Shown here in pieces: positions 51,890 through 59,955 of a DNA stretch of 64,000 nucleotides (position 1 is the stretch's first letter; each line of letters begins with the position of its first letter). The notes beneath the pieces were generated by a model. That model saw only the letters and a program-made list of their open reading frames with translations. It was not told where the DNA came from and did no database searches. Origin of the DNA: an uncultured Prevotellaceae bacterium. Lineage in GTDB: Bacteria > Bacteroidota > Bacteroidia > Bacteroidales > Bacteroidaceae. The stretch covers positions 1 through 64,000 of the forward strand of contig ONYA01000009.1 of the NCBI GenBank assembly GCA_900321965.1, in the 5' to 3' direction. Made by a program: the position numbers and the translations under genes.

Positions 51890-51924
51890 CTATACTTTAC
51901 GTACGTAAAAATCAAATTCGCGTG

Positions 51925-51956
51925 CAAAGATACATAATAATTTGCTAAAACCCAAA
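51925..51956 (-). promoter_or_regulatory. Promoter of the ftsX block: TTTG, 20-bp spacer, TATCTTTG
   Basis: On the minus strand TTTG (51953-51956) precedes TATCTTTG (51925-51932) by 20 bp; the ftsX start is 35 bp further. It overlaps the divergent promoter at 51941-51973. Confidence 0.75.
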
Positions 51957-51973
51957 ACTTTTTTGTAATTTTG
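51941..51973 (+). promoter_or_regulatory. Promoter of the radical SAM gene: TTTG, 21-bp spacer, TAATTTTG
   Basis: TTTG at 51941-51944 and TAATTTTG at 51966-51973, with the start codon only 8 bp downstream, so the mRNA would have a very short leader. Confidence 0.7.
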
Positions 51974-51981
51974 CAGCCGCT

Positions 51982-52746
51982 ATGAGTACGATTATCTATC
52001 CCTCGCCCATCTTCGGCCCCGTACAGAGCCGCCGACTGGGCATTTCGTTAGGCATCAACCTGCTGCCGCGCGACGGCAAGGTGTGCTCCTTCGACTGTAT
52101 CTACTGTGAGTGCGGCTTCAACGAGGACCACCGCCCCACCCTGCCGCTGCCTTCCCGCGAAGAGGTGGCGACGGCGCTGGAACACAAGCTGCAGCTGATG
52201 GCTGAGGACGGTCAGATGCCCGACGTGCTGACCTTTGCCGGCAACGGCGAGCCGACGTGTCACCCCCACTTTGCAGAGATCATCGACGACACCATCCGTC
52301 TGCGCGACCAATACTGTCCGAAGGCGAAGGTCTCGGTACTGTCGAACTCGACGATGATCCACCGCCAGGCCGTTCACGACGCCCTGATGCGTGTAGACAA
52401 CAATATACTGAAGCTCGACACCGTCGATGCTGACTTCATCAACAAGGTAGACCACCCCAACGGCACTTACGACGTAGAGGCCATCATCGAGCGGATGAAG
52501 GCTTTCAACGGCCACCTCATCATCCAGACGATGTTCCTCAAGGGACCTGACATCGACAACACCACCGACGACTATGTCACTCCCTGGCTCGACGCCGTCA
52601 AGGACATTGCCCCTGAGCAGGTAATGATCTACACCATCGACCGCGAGACACCCGACCAGTCGCTACGAAAAGCCAGTCGCGAGGAGTTAGACGCCATTCG
52701 CGACCGCGTGATAGCAGCCGGCATTCCCTGCACAGCCTCGTATTAA
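51982..52746 (+). CDS. Radical SAM protein
   Basis: 254 residues. The cluster motif is CSFDCIYCECG (Cys-x3-Cys-x2-Cys) at about residues 34-41, followed by the SAM-binding region LTFAGNGEPTCHPHF with G-E-P. IFGPVQSRRLGISLGINLLP before the motif places it in the subgroup of small radical SAM proteins annotated as Fe-S oxidoreductases (YgiQ/WecE-unlike, AmmeMemoRadiSam-like in length). FLKGPDIDNTTDDYVTPWL is the conserved C-terminal half. No extra iron-sulfur cysteine cluster is evident. The substrate is unknown. It diverges from ftsX and ends in a terminator. Confidence 0.85.
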   Translation: MSTIIYPSPIFGPVQSRRLGISLGINLLPRDGKVCSFDCIYCECGFNEDHRPTLPLPSREEVATALEHKLQLMAEDGQMPDVLTFAGNGEPTCHPHFAEIIDDTIRLRDQYCPKAKVSVLSNSTMIHRQAVHDALMRVDNNILKLDTVDADFINKVDHPNGTYDVEAIIERMKAFNGHLIIQTMFLKGPDIDNTTDDYVTPWLDAVKDIAPEQVMIYTIDRETPDQSLRKASREELDAIRDRVIAAGIPCTASY

Positions 52747-52747
52747 C

Positions 52748-52777
52748 AACAATCCCCACCAATTGGCGGGGATTGTT
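52748..52777. terminator. Terminator between the radical SAM gene and lpxA
   Basis: AACAATCCCC pairs with GGGGATTGTT around ACCAATTGGC; the genes converge here. Confidence 0.85.
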
Positions 52778-52783
52778 CTTTGA

Positions 52784-53563
52784 TTATTTACACATGATGC
52801 CTCGTTTCGTGTTCTCCAGGAACTTGACGATATTCTGGATTTCCGGACTGTCAGGCACCTGCTCCTTAATCTGCAGGATGACATCGTAAACGCTGGTCTT
52901 GCCGTTGAACAGCAGACGATAGGCGTTGGCGATGTGCTTCTGTACCTTCTTGTCAATACCGGCATAGTCGAGCATCGTCGTGTTCGGACCGCCATACTCC
53001 ATAGGCGAACCGCCAGCAATGATATAGGGCGGCACGTCGTGCGAGAAAGCGGTACCTGCCTGGATCAGCGAGAGGTCGCCGGCACGGGTATTGGCGTTCT
53101 GGATAGCACCCGACGAGAAGATGACACCGTTGCCTATCTCGCAGTCGCCGGCAATCTTCGCTCCATAGCCGAAGACGCAGTTCGTGCCGACGACGGTGTC
53201 GTGGCTGATGTGTGCGCCCTCAAGCAGGAAATTATGGTTACCGATGCGGGTGACGCCGTCGCGATGGGTGCCGCGGTTGATGACGACATTCTCACGGATA
53301 ACGTTGTTTTCACCAATTTCGACATACGACTTCTCGCCACGGAAGTTAAAGTCCTGAGGCAGGGCGGCGATGACGCTGCCCTGATGAATCTTGTTGCCCT
53401 TTCCGATACGGGCACCGTCGCAGATGCTGACGAAGGGGAAGATGATACAGTTGTCGCCAATCACCACGTCGTCCTCGATATACACGAAGGGGAATATCTT
53501 ACAGTTGTTACCGATTTTTGCCTTTGGCGATATATCGGCTTTGGGGGATATTTCGCTTGCCAT
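52784..53563 (-). CDS. lpxA: Acyl-ACP:UDP-N-acetylglucosamine O-acyltransferase
   Basis: 259 residues. LpxA performs the first acylation in lipid A synthesis. The left-handed beta-helix hexapeptide repeats are visible throughout (IGDNCIIFPFVSI, IGENNVIRENVVINRG, IGNGVIFSSG). The catalytic His is in LEGAHISHDTVVG, and NRGTHRDGVTRIG and the C-terminal helical domain starting AGIDKKVQKHIANAYRLLF are typical. It lies downstream of the RND efflux genes on the same strand, separated by an 89-bp gap containing an inverted repeat, and not beside lpxC/lpxD as is more common; whether it is the only lpxA copy cannot be judged here. Confidence 0.93.
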   Translation of the reverse strand: MASEISPKADISPKAKIGNNCKIFPFVYIEDDVVIGDNCIIFPFVSICDGARIGKGNKIHQGSVIAALPQDFNFRGEKSYVEIGENNVIRENVVINRGTHRDGVTRIGNHNFLLEGAHISHDTVVGTNCVFGYGAKIAGDCEIGNGVIFSSGAIQNANTRAGDLSLIQAGTAFSHDVPPYIIAGGSPMEYGGPNTTMLDYAGIDKKVQKHIANAYRLLFNGKTSVYDVILQIKEQVPDSPEIQNIVKFLENTKRGIMCK

Positions 53564-53588
53564 ATTCTTTAGAATTTAAGAATTTAAG

Positions 53589-53644
53589 AATTGAAAAATT
53601 GAAGTTTCGAGCCACGTGGACTTCAATTCTTCAATTTTTCAATT
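53589..53644. repeat. Inverted repeat between lpxA and the efflux channel gene
   Basis: AATTGAAAAATTGAAG (53589-53604) and its exact complement at 53629-53644 form a 16-bp stem around GTTTCGAGCCACGTGGA. The flanks carry 8-bp units (GAATTTAA). It may attenuate transcription into lpxA. Confidence 0.75.
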
Positions 53645-53652
53645 ATTCAATT

Positions 53653-55086
53653 TTATTTTGCACCGCCACCTAAGGCTTGGTACAGGTTGACTACTGCCTG
53701 CATCTTGTTAAACTGGTCGGTGACCTCGTTAATCTCGGCATTGAGCAGGTTCGACTGGGCAGAGATGACCTCCAGATAGGTGGTATTCGACGATGACTCC
53801 ATCAGCTTCTTCGTATCCTCCACATTCTGGCGGAGTACGGCGACGCGCTTGCCGTCGAGGACACCCTTCTCAGCCGACGAGTTGTAGGTGACAAGGGCAT
53901 TCGACACCTCATTGCCAGCCTTCAGCACGGCGTTCTGCCAGGTGTTGTAGGCCTGCTCATACTTCATCTGAGCCACCTTCAGACCAGCGACGATCTGTCC
54001 GTGCTGGAAGATCGGCTGAACGAGCGAGCCGACAGCCGACCACAGCATCTTGCCGGGGTTGACGAGGCCGTTGTTGTTGGTGAAGGCACCCGTACCCGTA
54101 ATGGTGATGCTGGGATAGAAGCGCGAACGGGCCTGCTGCACGTCGTAGAAGCACTGGGCCAGCGACATCTCGGCAGCATGAACGTCGGCACGGTTGTTCA
54201 GCAGGTTGATGCTCACACCAGTAGCAAACTGCGAGGGCAGCGACTGGTCGGCGAGCTTTCCGCGTGCCACGCTGTGGGCAGGTTCGGCCAGCAACAGCGT
54301 CAACGAGTTCTCACACTCACGGATCTGGCGCTGGAGGTCAACCTTCTGGGCCTGAACGGAGTAGTAGGCAGCCTCAGCACTCTGGACAGCCGTCGAGCGG
54401 TAGCCCACGCGATTCTCGTGCATGAACTTCATCTTATCCCAAGTCTCCTTGGTCAACTGTTCCATATCGGTGACAATCTCTATCTGACGGTCGAGGGTCA
54501 ACAGCGTGTAGTAGAGGGTGGCGATGCCTGTGACAAGGCCACACTGTGCGGCCACCTGATAGTCCTTGACCGCCATCAGCTGCATCTGTGCCGAACGCTT
54601 AGCGTTCAGCAGATTGCCGAAGAGGTCAACGGTCCATGAGGCCGAGACGGGAATCTGGTACGACTTCGTCGTCACCGAGGGGTCTGTCTGCAAGGTGGCG
54701 ATGGTTCCCTGGGGCGTCAGGGCAACAGACGGCAGGAAAGCCAGACGGGCCACCTTCAGGGCCTCGTTCACCATCTGCACGTTCAGCGCAGCATTCAGCA
54801 GGTCGGGATTGTTCTCAAGTCCCTTCTCGATGAGTGTCTGCAGCTGAGGGTCGGTGAACAGCTGGCGCCAGGGCAGGTTGCCGAACGACTCATCGCCGTC
54901 GGCCTGCAGGGCAGCGTTCTGGGCTACAGGGTCACGGACGATGCCGTCGGCCACCACCTCAGGACGGTCGTATTTGTTGTAGAGGCCGCAGCTGGACAAA
55001 GAGAGCAGGAGCAAGCCCACCCCAACCCCTCCCCAAGGGAGGGGCTTTATGAATTCTCTGAGGATTCGTTTTATGTTTATCTTCAT
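53653..55086 (-). CDS. RND efflux outer-membrane lipoprotein (TolC/OprM type)
   Basis: 477 residues. The mature protein begins at the lipobox (SLSSC near residue 33) and continues with YNKYDRPEVV and LPWRQLFTDPQLQTLIEKGLENNPDL, characteristic of NodT/OprM channels. Two repeats of the outer membrane efflux fold are visible, with LFGNLLNAKRSAQMQLMAVK and ATLYYTLLTLDRQIEI in the first and NNRADVHAAEMSLAQCFYDV and ARSRFYPSITITG in the second. It forms the exit duct of the tripartite pump encoded upstream. Part of its signal sequence (KPLPWGGVGVG) is derived from a family A repeat at 55014-55046. The gene is 75 bp downstream of the pump gene. Confidence 0.9.
   Translation of the reverse strand: MKINIKRILREFIKPLPWGGVGVGLLLLSLSSCGLYNKYDRPEVVADGIVRDPVAQNAALQADGDESFGNLPWRQLFTDPQLQTLIEKGLENNPDLLNAALNVQMVNEALKVARLAFLPSVALTPQGTIATLQTDPSVTTKSYQIPVSASWTVDLFGNLLNAKRSAQMQLMAVKDYQVAAQCGLVTGIATLYYTLLTLDRQIEIVTDMEQLTKETWDKMKFMHENRVGYRSTAVQSAEAAYYSVQAQKVDLQRQIRECENSLTLLLAEPAHSVARGKLADQSLPSQFATGVSINLLNNRADVHAAEMSLAQCFYDVQQARSRFYPSITITGTGAFTNNNGLVNPGKMLWSAVGSLVQPIFQHGQIVAGLKVAQMKYEQAYNTWQNAVLKAGNEVSNALVTYNSSAEKGVLDGKRVAVLRQNVEDTKKLMESSSNTTYLEVISAQSNLLNAEINEVTDQFNKMQAVVNLYQALGGGAK
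55014..55046. repeat. Family A half-repeat inside the signal sequence of the efflux channel gene
   Basis: CCCACCCCAACCCCTCCCC followed by AAGGGAGGGG gives the same hairpin and C-rich flank as the other family A copies. On the coding strand it supplies KPLPWGGVGVG, directly before the hydrophobic LLLLS. Confidence 0.75.
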
Positions 55087-55129
55087 ATATCTTCGTATTT
55101 TTTGATTGAGCTTTTATGTATCTGAACAT

Positions 55130-55146
55130 CCCTCCCTTCGGGAGGG
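55130..55146. repeat. Short family A-like hairpin between pump and channel genes
   Basis: CCCTCCCTTCGGGAGGG is a perfect hairpin with a TTCG-type loop in the 75-bp gap between the RND pump and channel genes, followed by CTTGGGTAGGCTC. Confidence 0.65.
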
Positions 55147-55161
55147 CTTGGGTAGGCTCTC

Positions 55162-58100
55162 TTACTTCTCAAGTTCATAGTCCACGGGCTTGGCATGCGC
55201 ATACTGAGCCAGTTCGGCAGCCACCTCCTCGTTCTCTTCCTCCTCGAACTTCAGCGGAGTGATCTTCTCCTGCAGGGTCTGGAAGATGGTAAACAGTGTG
55301 GGCACGATGAAGATCTGGCACAGTGTACCGATCAACATACCACCAACGGCAGCAGCACCGAGCGTCTGGTTACCGTTCTTGCCTACGCCCGAAGCGAACA
55401 TCAGTGGCAGCAGACCGATGATCATGGCCAACGACGTCATGAGGATAGGACGCAGACGGGCGGCAGCACCCAAGGTAGCCGACCATGAGATAGCCATACC
55501 GAGACGACGGCGCTCCAGGGCGAACTGCACAATCAGGATGGCGTTCTTAGCCAACAGACCAATCAGCATGATCAGCGAGATTTGCATATAGATGTCGTTG
55601 GCGTGGCCGAAGATCATCGTGAAGAGGAAACAGCCAGCCAGACCGAACGGCACGGAGAGCACCACGGCTAACGGCAGGATGTACGACTCATACTGTGCTG
55701 ACAGGATGAGGTAGATGAAGATGATACACAGCAGGAAGATGATGGCCGTAGAGTTCGTGGCCTTGGCCTCCTCACGCGTCAGACCCTGATAGTCGTAGGT
55801 GTAGCCTGCGGGCAGCATGCCGTCAGCCACCTCCTGAGCGGCCTTGATGGCCTCACCGGTAGAATAGCCGGCAGCCACCGTTGCCGTCACGTTGATAGAG
55901 GTGAACAGGTTGAAGCGGTTGATGTTGGCCGGACCGTAGACGCGCTCCAAACGGCAGAACTCCTGTACGGGAGCCATACCGGCCGTCGTGCGTACATATA
56001 TATTATTAAGCGACTCCGGCGTCATGCGCGACTCGGGCGAAGCCTGGATCATCACGCGGAACAGCTTACCGTAGGCGTTGAAGTTCGAAGCATAGAGCCC
56101 GCCGTAATAACCCTGCAGCGTGCTGAGCACCACAGAGGGCGAAATGCCGCTCTGCTTACACTTAGCCACGTCGACATTCACCATATACTGCGGGTAGTTC
56201 GGGTTATACGATGTCTGCGCCATCTGGAACTCAGGACGCTTGTTCAGTTCGGCAATATAGTCGGTGACGATGTTGTAGAACTTGTCCAACGAACCACCCG
56301 TACGGTCCTGCATGACGAGCGACACACCCGAGTTGGCCGAGAAGCCGGGAATCATAGGCGGTGCGAAAGCTAAGATCTTGGCGTCCTTGATATGGGCGGT
56401 CTTGATGAAGATCTGTGCGATGACACCCGTCGACTCCAGCGGATTCAGGAAGAAGCGGTAGATACCGTCGCCCTGCCACAGGCCTGACAACTTCCAGAAG
56501 AAGCCCTTCTGACGCTCCTTAAACGGCTTCAGCTTCAGGATGAACGTTGCCTGGTCGGAACCGGCACCGGCAATGAAGTTGTAGCCCTGGATCTGCTCAC
56601 GGCTCTGGATAGCGGGGTCGGCAGCCAGTATCGAGTCTACCTCGTTGATAATCTGGCGCGTACGGGCCACACTGGTGGCAGGAGGCATCGAGACGGTACA
56701 GAACAGCGTGCCGGTATCCTCGTCGGGCACCAGACCCGTCTTCGTCGTAGCCAGCGTCGTCACGAGTACGGCGATACCGATGAGAACGACCACGATGGCG
56801 GCTACCGGACGGCGCACGTATTTCTCGATACTTTTCTTGTATTTCGCCAAGATACCGTCGTAGGCGGTATTGAAGGCGGCGTGGAAGCGGTCGATGCGCG
56901 ACATCTTCACCTCGTGGCCGTCCTTGTCGTGCGGTTTTAAGAAGATGGCACACAGGGCGGGCGACAGCGTCAGGGCGTTCAAGGCCGAGATGAAGATGCT
57001 GACAGCCATTGTCACACCGAACTCGCGGTAGAACGTACCCGTCGTACCGCCGATGAACGACACGGGGATGAACACCGAGGCCATCACCAGCGTGATGGAG
57101 ATGATAGCGCCAGAGATCTCGTTCATGGCGTCGATAGAGGCCGTCAGCGTCGACTTATAGCCTTGGTCAAGCTTGGCGTGTACGGCCTCAACCACCACGA
57201 TGGCGTCGTCCACCACGATGGCGATGGCCAACAGCAAGGCCGACAGCGTCAGCAGGTTGATGGAGAAGCCGAAGACTGAGAGGAAGAAGAACGTACCAAT
57301 CAGCGACACCGGCACAGCAATCAGCGGAATGAGCGTCGAGCGCCAGTCCTGCAGGAAGATGTAGATCACGATGAACACCAGGATGAGGGTGAAGATCAGC
57401 GTAAAGACCACCTCCTCGATAGAGGCATAGAGGAACTCCGTCACGTCGTAGTTGATCTTATAGGTCATACCCGGCGGGAAGAGCTTAGCCTGCTCCTCCA
57501 GCTCGGCTTTCACCTGCTTGGCAATCTCGTTGGCGTTCGAACCGGCAATCTGCTGCACCATACCTAACACAGAGGGCAGGTTGTTGTTCTTCATCGCCAC
57601 CGAATAGGTCTGGCCACCCAGCTCAATCTTGGCGACGTCCTTCAGCTTCAGGGTCGTACCGTCGGCTTTGCTCTGGATGATGATGTTGCCGAACTCCTCC
57701 TCGCTCTTCAGACGGCCCGTGTAGCGCATGGCATACTCGTAGGCCACGTCGGCACGCTCACCGAAGGTACCCGGGGCAGCCTCGATGTTCTGCTCGGCCA
57801 GCACACCGCTGATATCGCTCGGCATCAGGCCATACTGCTTCATCACGTCGGGCTTCAGCCAGATACGCATCGAGTAGGTCTTCATACCGGGGCTTTGCAC
57901 GTCGCCCACACCCTGAATACGCTTGATGGCGGGGATGATGTTGATGTTGTTATAGTTCGTCAGGAACTCGTCGTCGTAACGGCCGTCCTCTGACGTCAGG
58001 GTGAACATGAGCACCTGCGACGTCTGGCGCTTCTGCACCGTCACGCCGATACGCGTCACCTCGGCAGGCAGCAACGCCTGGGCCTGCTGCACACGGTTCT

Positions 58101-58422
58101 GCACGTTGACGGCACACATATCGGGATTGGCACCCTGACGGAACAGGATGCTCAGCTGGGCAGAGCCCGACGAGGCCGTTGAGGTGATATAGTCCATGCC
58201 TTCCACACCGTTGATACTCTCTTCCAACGGCGTGACGACGGAGTTCTTCACCGTCTCGGCGTCGGCACCAGGATAGCTGGTCCATACCGACACCGTTGGC
58301 GGTGCAATATCCGGGTACTGCTCAATAGGCAGCGACACCAGTCCTATGAAACCCAGCAGGACGATGAGGATGGAGATCACCGTCGACAGTACCGGGCGTT
58401 TGATAAAATTAGTAAAAGTCAT
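55162..58422 (-). CDS. RND multidrug efflux pump, inner-membrane subunit
   Basis: 1086 residues of the hydrophobe/amphiphile efflux family (AcrB/MexB). The N-terminus FIKRPVLSTVISILIVLLG and SLPIEQYPDIAPPTVSVWTSYPGADAETVKN with PLEESINGVEGMDYI are diagnostic. Helix 4 carries LLAIAIVVDDAIVVVEAV with the proton-relay Asp-Asp pair, and helix 10 contains LLAKNAILIVQFA with the matching Lys. Twelve membrane helices and two large periplasmic loops fit the family. The tail is about 40 residues longer than in E. coli AcrB and acidic (FEEEENEEVAAE). It lies between the adaptor and channel genes in one operon. Substrates cannot be read from the sequence. Confidence 0.94.
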   Translation of the reverse strand: MTFTNFIKRPVLSTVISILIVLLGFIGLVSLPIEQYPDIAPPTVSVWTSYPGADAETVKNSVVTPLEESINGVEGMDYITSTASSGSAQLSILFRQGANPDMCAVNVQNRVQQAQALLPAEVTRIGVTVQKRQTSQVLMFTLTSEDGRYDDEFLTNYNNINIIPAIKRIQGVGDVQSPGMKTYSMRIWLKPDVMKQYGLMPSDISGVLAEQNIEAAPGTFGERADVAYEYAMRYTGRLKSEEEFGNIIIQSKADGTTLKLKDVAKIELGGQTYSVAMKNNNLPSVLGMVQQIAGSNANEIAKQVKAELEEQAKLFPPGMTYKINYDVTEFLYASIEEVVFTLIFTLILVFIVIYIFLQDWRSTLIPLIAVPVSLIGTFFFLSVFGFSINLLTLSALLLAIAIVVDDAIVVVEAVHAKLDQGYKSTLTASIDAMNEISGAIISITLVMASVFIPVSFIGGTTGTFYREFGVTMAVSIFISALNALTLSPALCAIFLKPHDKDGHEVKMSRIDRFHAAFNTAYDGILAKYKKSIEKYVRRPVAAIVVVLIGIAVLVTTLATTKTGLVPDEDTGTLFCTVSMPPATSVARTRQIINEVDSILAADPAIQSREQIQGYNFIAGAGSDQATFILKLKPFKERQKGFFWKLSGLWQGDGIYRFFLNPLESTGVIAQIFIKTAHIKDAKILAFAPPMIPGFSANSGVSLVMQDRTGGSLDKFYNIVTDYIAELNKRPEFQMAQTSYNPNYPQYMVNVDVAKCKQSGISPSVVLSTLQGYYGGLYASNFNAYGKLFRVMIQASPESRMTPESLNNIYVRTTAGMAPVQEFCRLERVYGPANINRFNLFTSINVTATVAAGYSTGEAIKAAQEVADGMLPAGYTYDYQGLTREEAKATNSTAIIFLLCIIFIYLILSAQYESYILPLAVVLSVPFGLAGCFLFTMIFGHANDIYMQISLIMLIGLLAKNAILIVQFALERRRLGMAISWSATLGAAARLRPILMTSLAMIIGLLPLMFASGVGKNGNQTLGAAAVGGMLIGTLCQIFIVPTLFTIFQTLQEKITPLKFEEEENEEVAAELAQYAHAKPVDYELEK

Positions 58423-58426
58423 AGGG

Positions 58427-58592
58427 ATTTACTATTTTGACAATTTACGATTTACAATTTATTTAACGATTTATCAATTTGACGATTTACTCTCCACAAC
58501 ATCCTGGCAACGACTTGCTTATTGACAATATAATTGAAAAATAAGACAATTGCCAAATCAATTGTAAATTGTAAATTGTCAAATTGTAAATG
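58427..58592. repeat. AT-rich heptamer-arm element between pump and adaptor genes
   Basis: From 58427 the sequence reads in strict 7-bp units (ATTTACT, ATTTTGA, CAATTTA, CGATTTA, CAATTTA, TTTAACG, ATTTATC, AATTTGA, CGATTTA). The far end, 58561-58591, has the complementary heptamers ATTGTAA, ATTGTAA and ATTGTCA. The 70-bp core between them starts CTCCACAAC. It resembles the element at 26273-26411. Confidence 0.7.
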
Positions 58593-58595
58593 CTA

Positions 58596-59762
58596 CTACT
58601 TTTTCATCGCATTCACGATATCTCCGGCACTCATGGCCTTGGCCTGCTCCTGAATCTTCTGCTGGTAGCGCTCCGGCGTGATGGGCACGATCTCCATCTG
58701 GTCTGTGAGCTTCGTGATACCGTTGGTCACGTATTTGTCACCCACCTTCAGACCCTCGGTGACGACGTAGTTGTTGCCGTCGTTCTGCGGAGCCACCTTG
58801 ATTTCGGTATAGACCACCTTGTTGTCCTTGCCTAACAGATAGACGAACTTCTTGTTCTGCACCTCCATCACGCACGACTGCGGGATGACGATGGCCGACG
58901 AGTTCTGGTGAGGGATGATGATGGCACCTGAGCCGCCGCTCTTCAGCAGTTTCTCGGCGTTGGGGAAGACAGCAATCAGCTGCACCGTACCCGTAGCCTG
59001 GTCGATGACGCCGCTCATCTTCGTCACCTTACCCTCGTGGGCGTAGATGGTGCCGTCGGCCAACTGCAGCTGCACGGCAGGCAGCTGCGACAGACCGTCG
59101 CCGCTCTTCGACATCTCAAGGGCGTCTTTCTCGGTCATCGAGAAGTAGACTTCCATCGACGAGTTGTTCGACACCGTGGTCAGCACGTTCTGAGCACCCA
59201 CCAGGGCACCCACCTTGAAGGGCAGCGTGCCCACCACACCGGCGGCAGGACTCTTTACGAAGCAGAAGCTCAGCTGCTCCTTGGCCGAAGCCAGGGCAGC
59301 CTGAGCCTGGGCCAGTCCGGCCTTGGCCTGCTCATACTGGTTGGTGGCCGACTTCAGCTCGAAGTCGCCGATCACCTTATTCTCAAACAGTTTCTGAGAG
59401 TTCTCGTAGCTCAGCTTGGCGGTATTGCAGGCGGCCTGCGCCGTATTGACAGAGGCCTGGGCCTGGCGCACCTGGGCCTGATAGGTGGCGTTGTCAATCT
59501 CGAACAGCACCTGTCCAGCACTGACGGTCTGACCTTCCTTCACATTGATGCGGGTAATGAATCCGCCAATCTTCGGACTAATCTGGACGTCCTGCACACC
59601 CTTGATAGAGGCGGGATAGGTGGCCTGCGACGAAGCGCTGCTCGTACCCACCGTCACGACGGGGAACTCATTGTCACCGAACGTCGGGCGACCGCCACCA
59701 CCGCCGCAAGAAACGAGCAACAGTGCAGAGGCCGCAAACATTAAAATCTGACTTTTTTTCAT
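58596..59762 (-). CDS. RND efflux periplasmic adaptor lipoprotein
   Basis: 388 residues. MKKSQILMFAASALLLVSCG gives a lipoprotein signal with lipobox LVSC, followed by a Gly-rich linker. The membrane-fusion fold is clear: ISPKIGGFITRINVKEGQTVSAGQVLFEID is the first lipoyl half, a coiled-coil hairpin of about residues 100-165 (AQVRQAQASVNTAQAACNTA) follows, and CFVKSPAAGVVGTLPFKVGALVG is the second lipoyl half. It bridges the inner-membrane pump and outer-membrane channel encoded downstream, and is the first gene of the operon with its own promoter. Confidence 0.93.
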   Translation of the reverse strand: MKKSQILMFAASALLLVSCGGGGGRPTFGDNEFPVVTVGTSSASSQATYPASIKGVQDVQISPKIGGFITRINVKEGQTVSAGQVLFEIDNATYQAQVRQAQASVNTAQAACNTAKLSYENSQKLFENKVIGDFELKSATNQYEQAKAGLAQAQAALASAKEQLSFCFVKSPAAGVVGTLPFKVGALVGAQNVLTTVSNNSSMEVYFSMTEKDALEMSKSGDGLSQLPAVQLQLADGTIYAHEGKVTKMSGVIDQATGTVQLIAVFPNAEKLLKSGGSGAIIIPHQNSSAIVIPQSCVMEVQNKKFVYLLGKDNKVVYTEIKVAPQNDGNNYVVTEGLKVGDKYVTNGITKLTDQMEIVPITPERYQQKIQEQAKAMSAGDIVNAMKK

Positions 59763-59843
59763 AATTTATTTTTTAAGCTTAAAATGTTATTTGAAGTCTG
59801 TTTTGAGTGAAAACCCGCAGTGCCCTACTTAGTTTTCAAACTG

Positions 59844-59877
59844 CAAAGTTAAGAAAAACACGCAAAAAAGATGCAAA
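59844..59877 (-). promoter_or_regulatory. Promoter of the RND operon: TTTG, 22-bp spacer, TAACTTTG
   Basis: On the minus strand TTTG (59874-59877) precedes TAACTTTG (59844-59851) by 22 bp. The adaptor start codon is about 80 bp downstream; no regulator gene or clear operator was seen nearby. Confidence 0.6.
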
Positions 59878-59955
59878 GAGAACGGTTCTTTTACATCTTT
59901 TTTACACTTTATCACTATTTTTCGAAGACATTCTCCTTCGGAGGGGTGATTGAGA

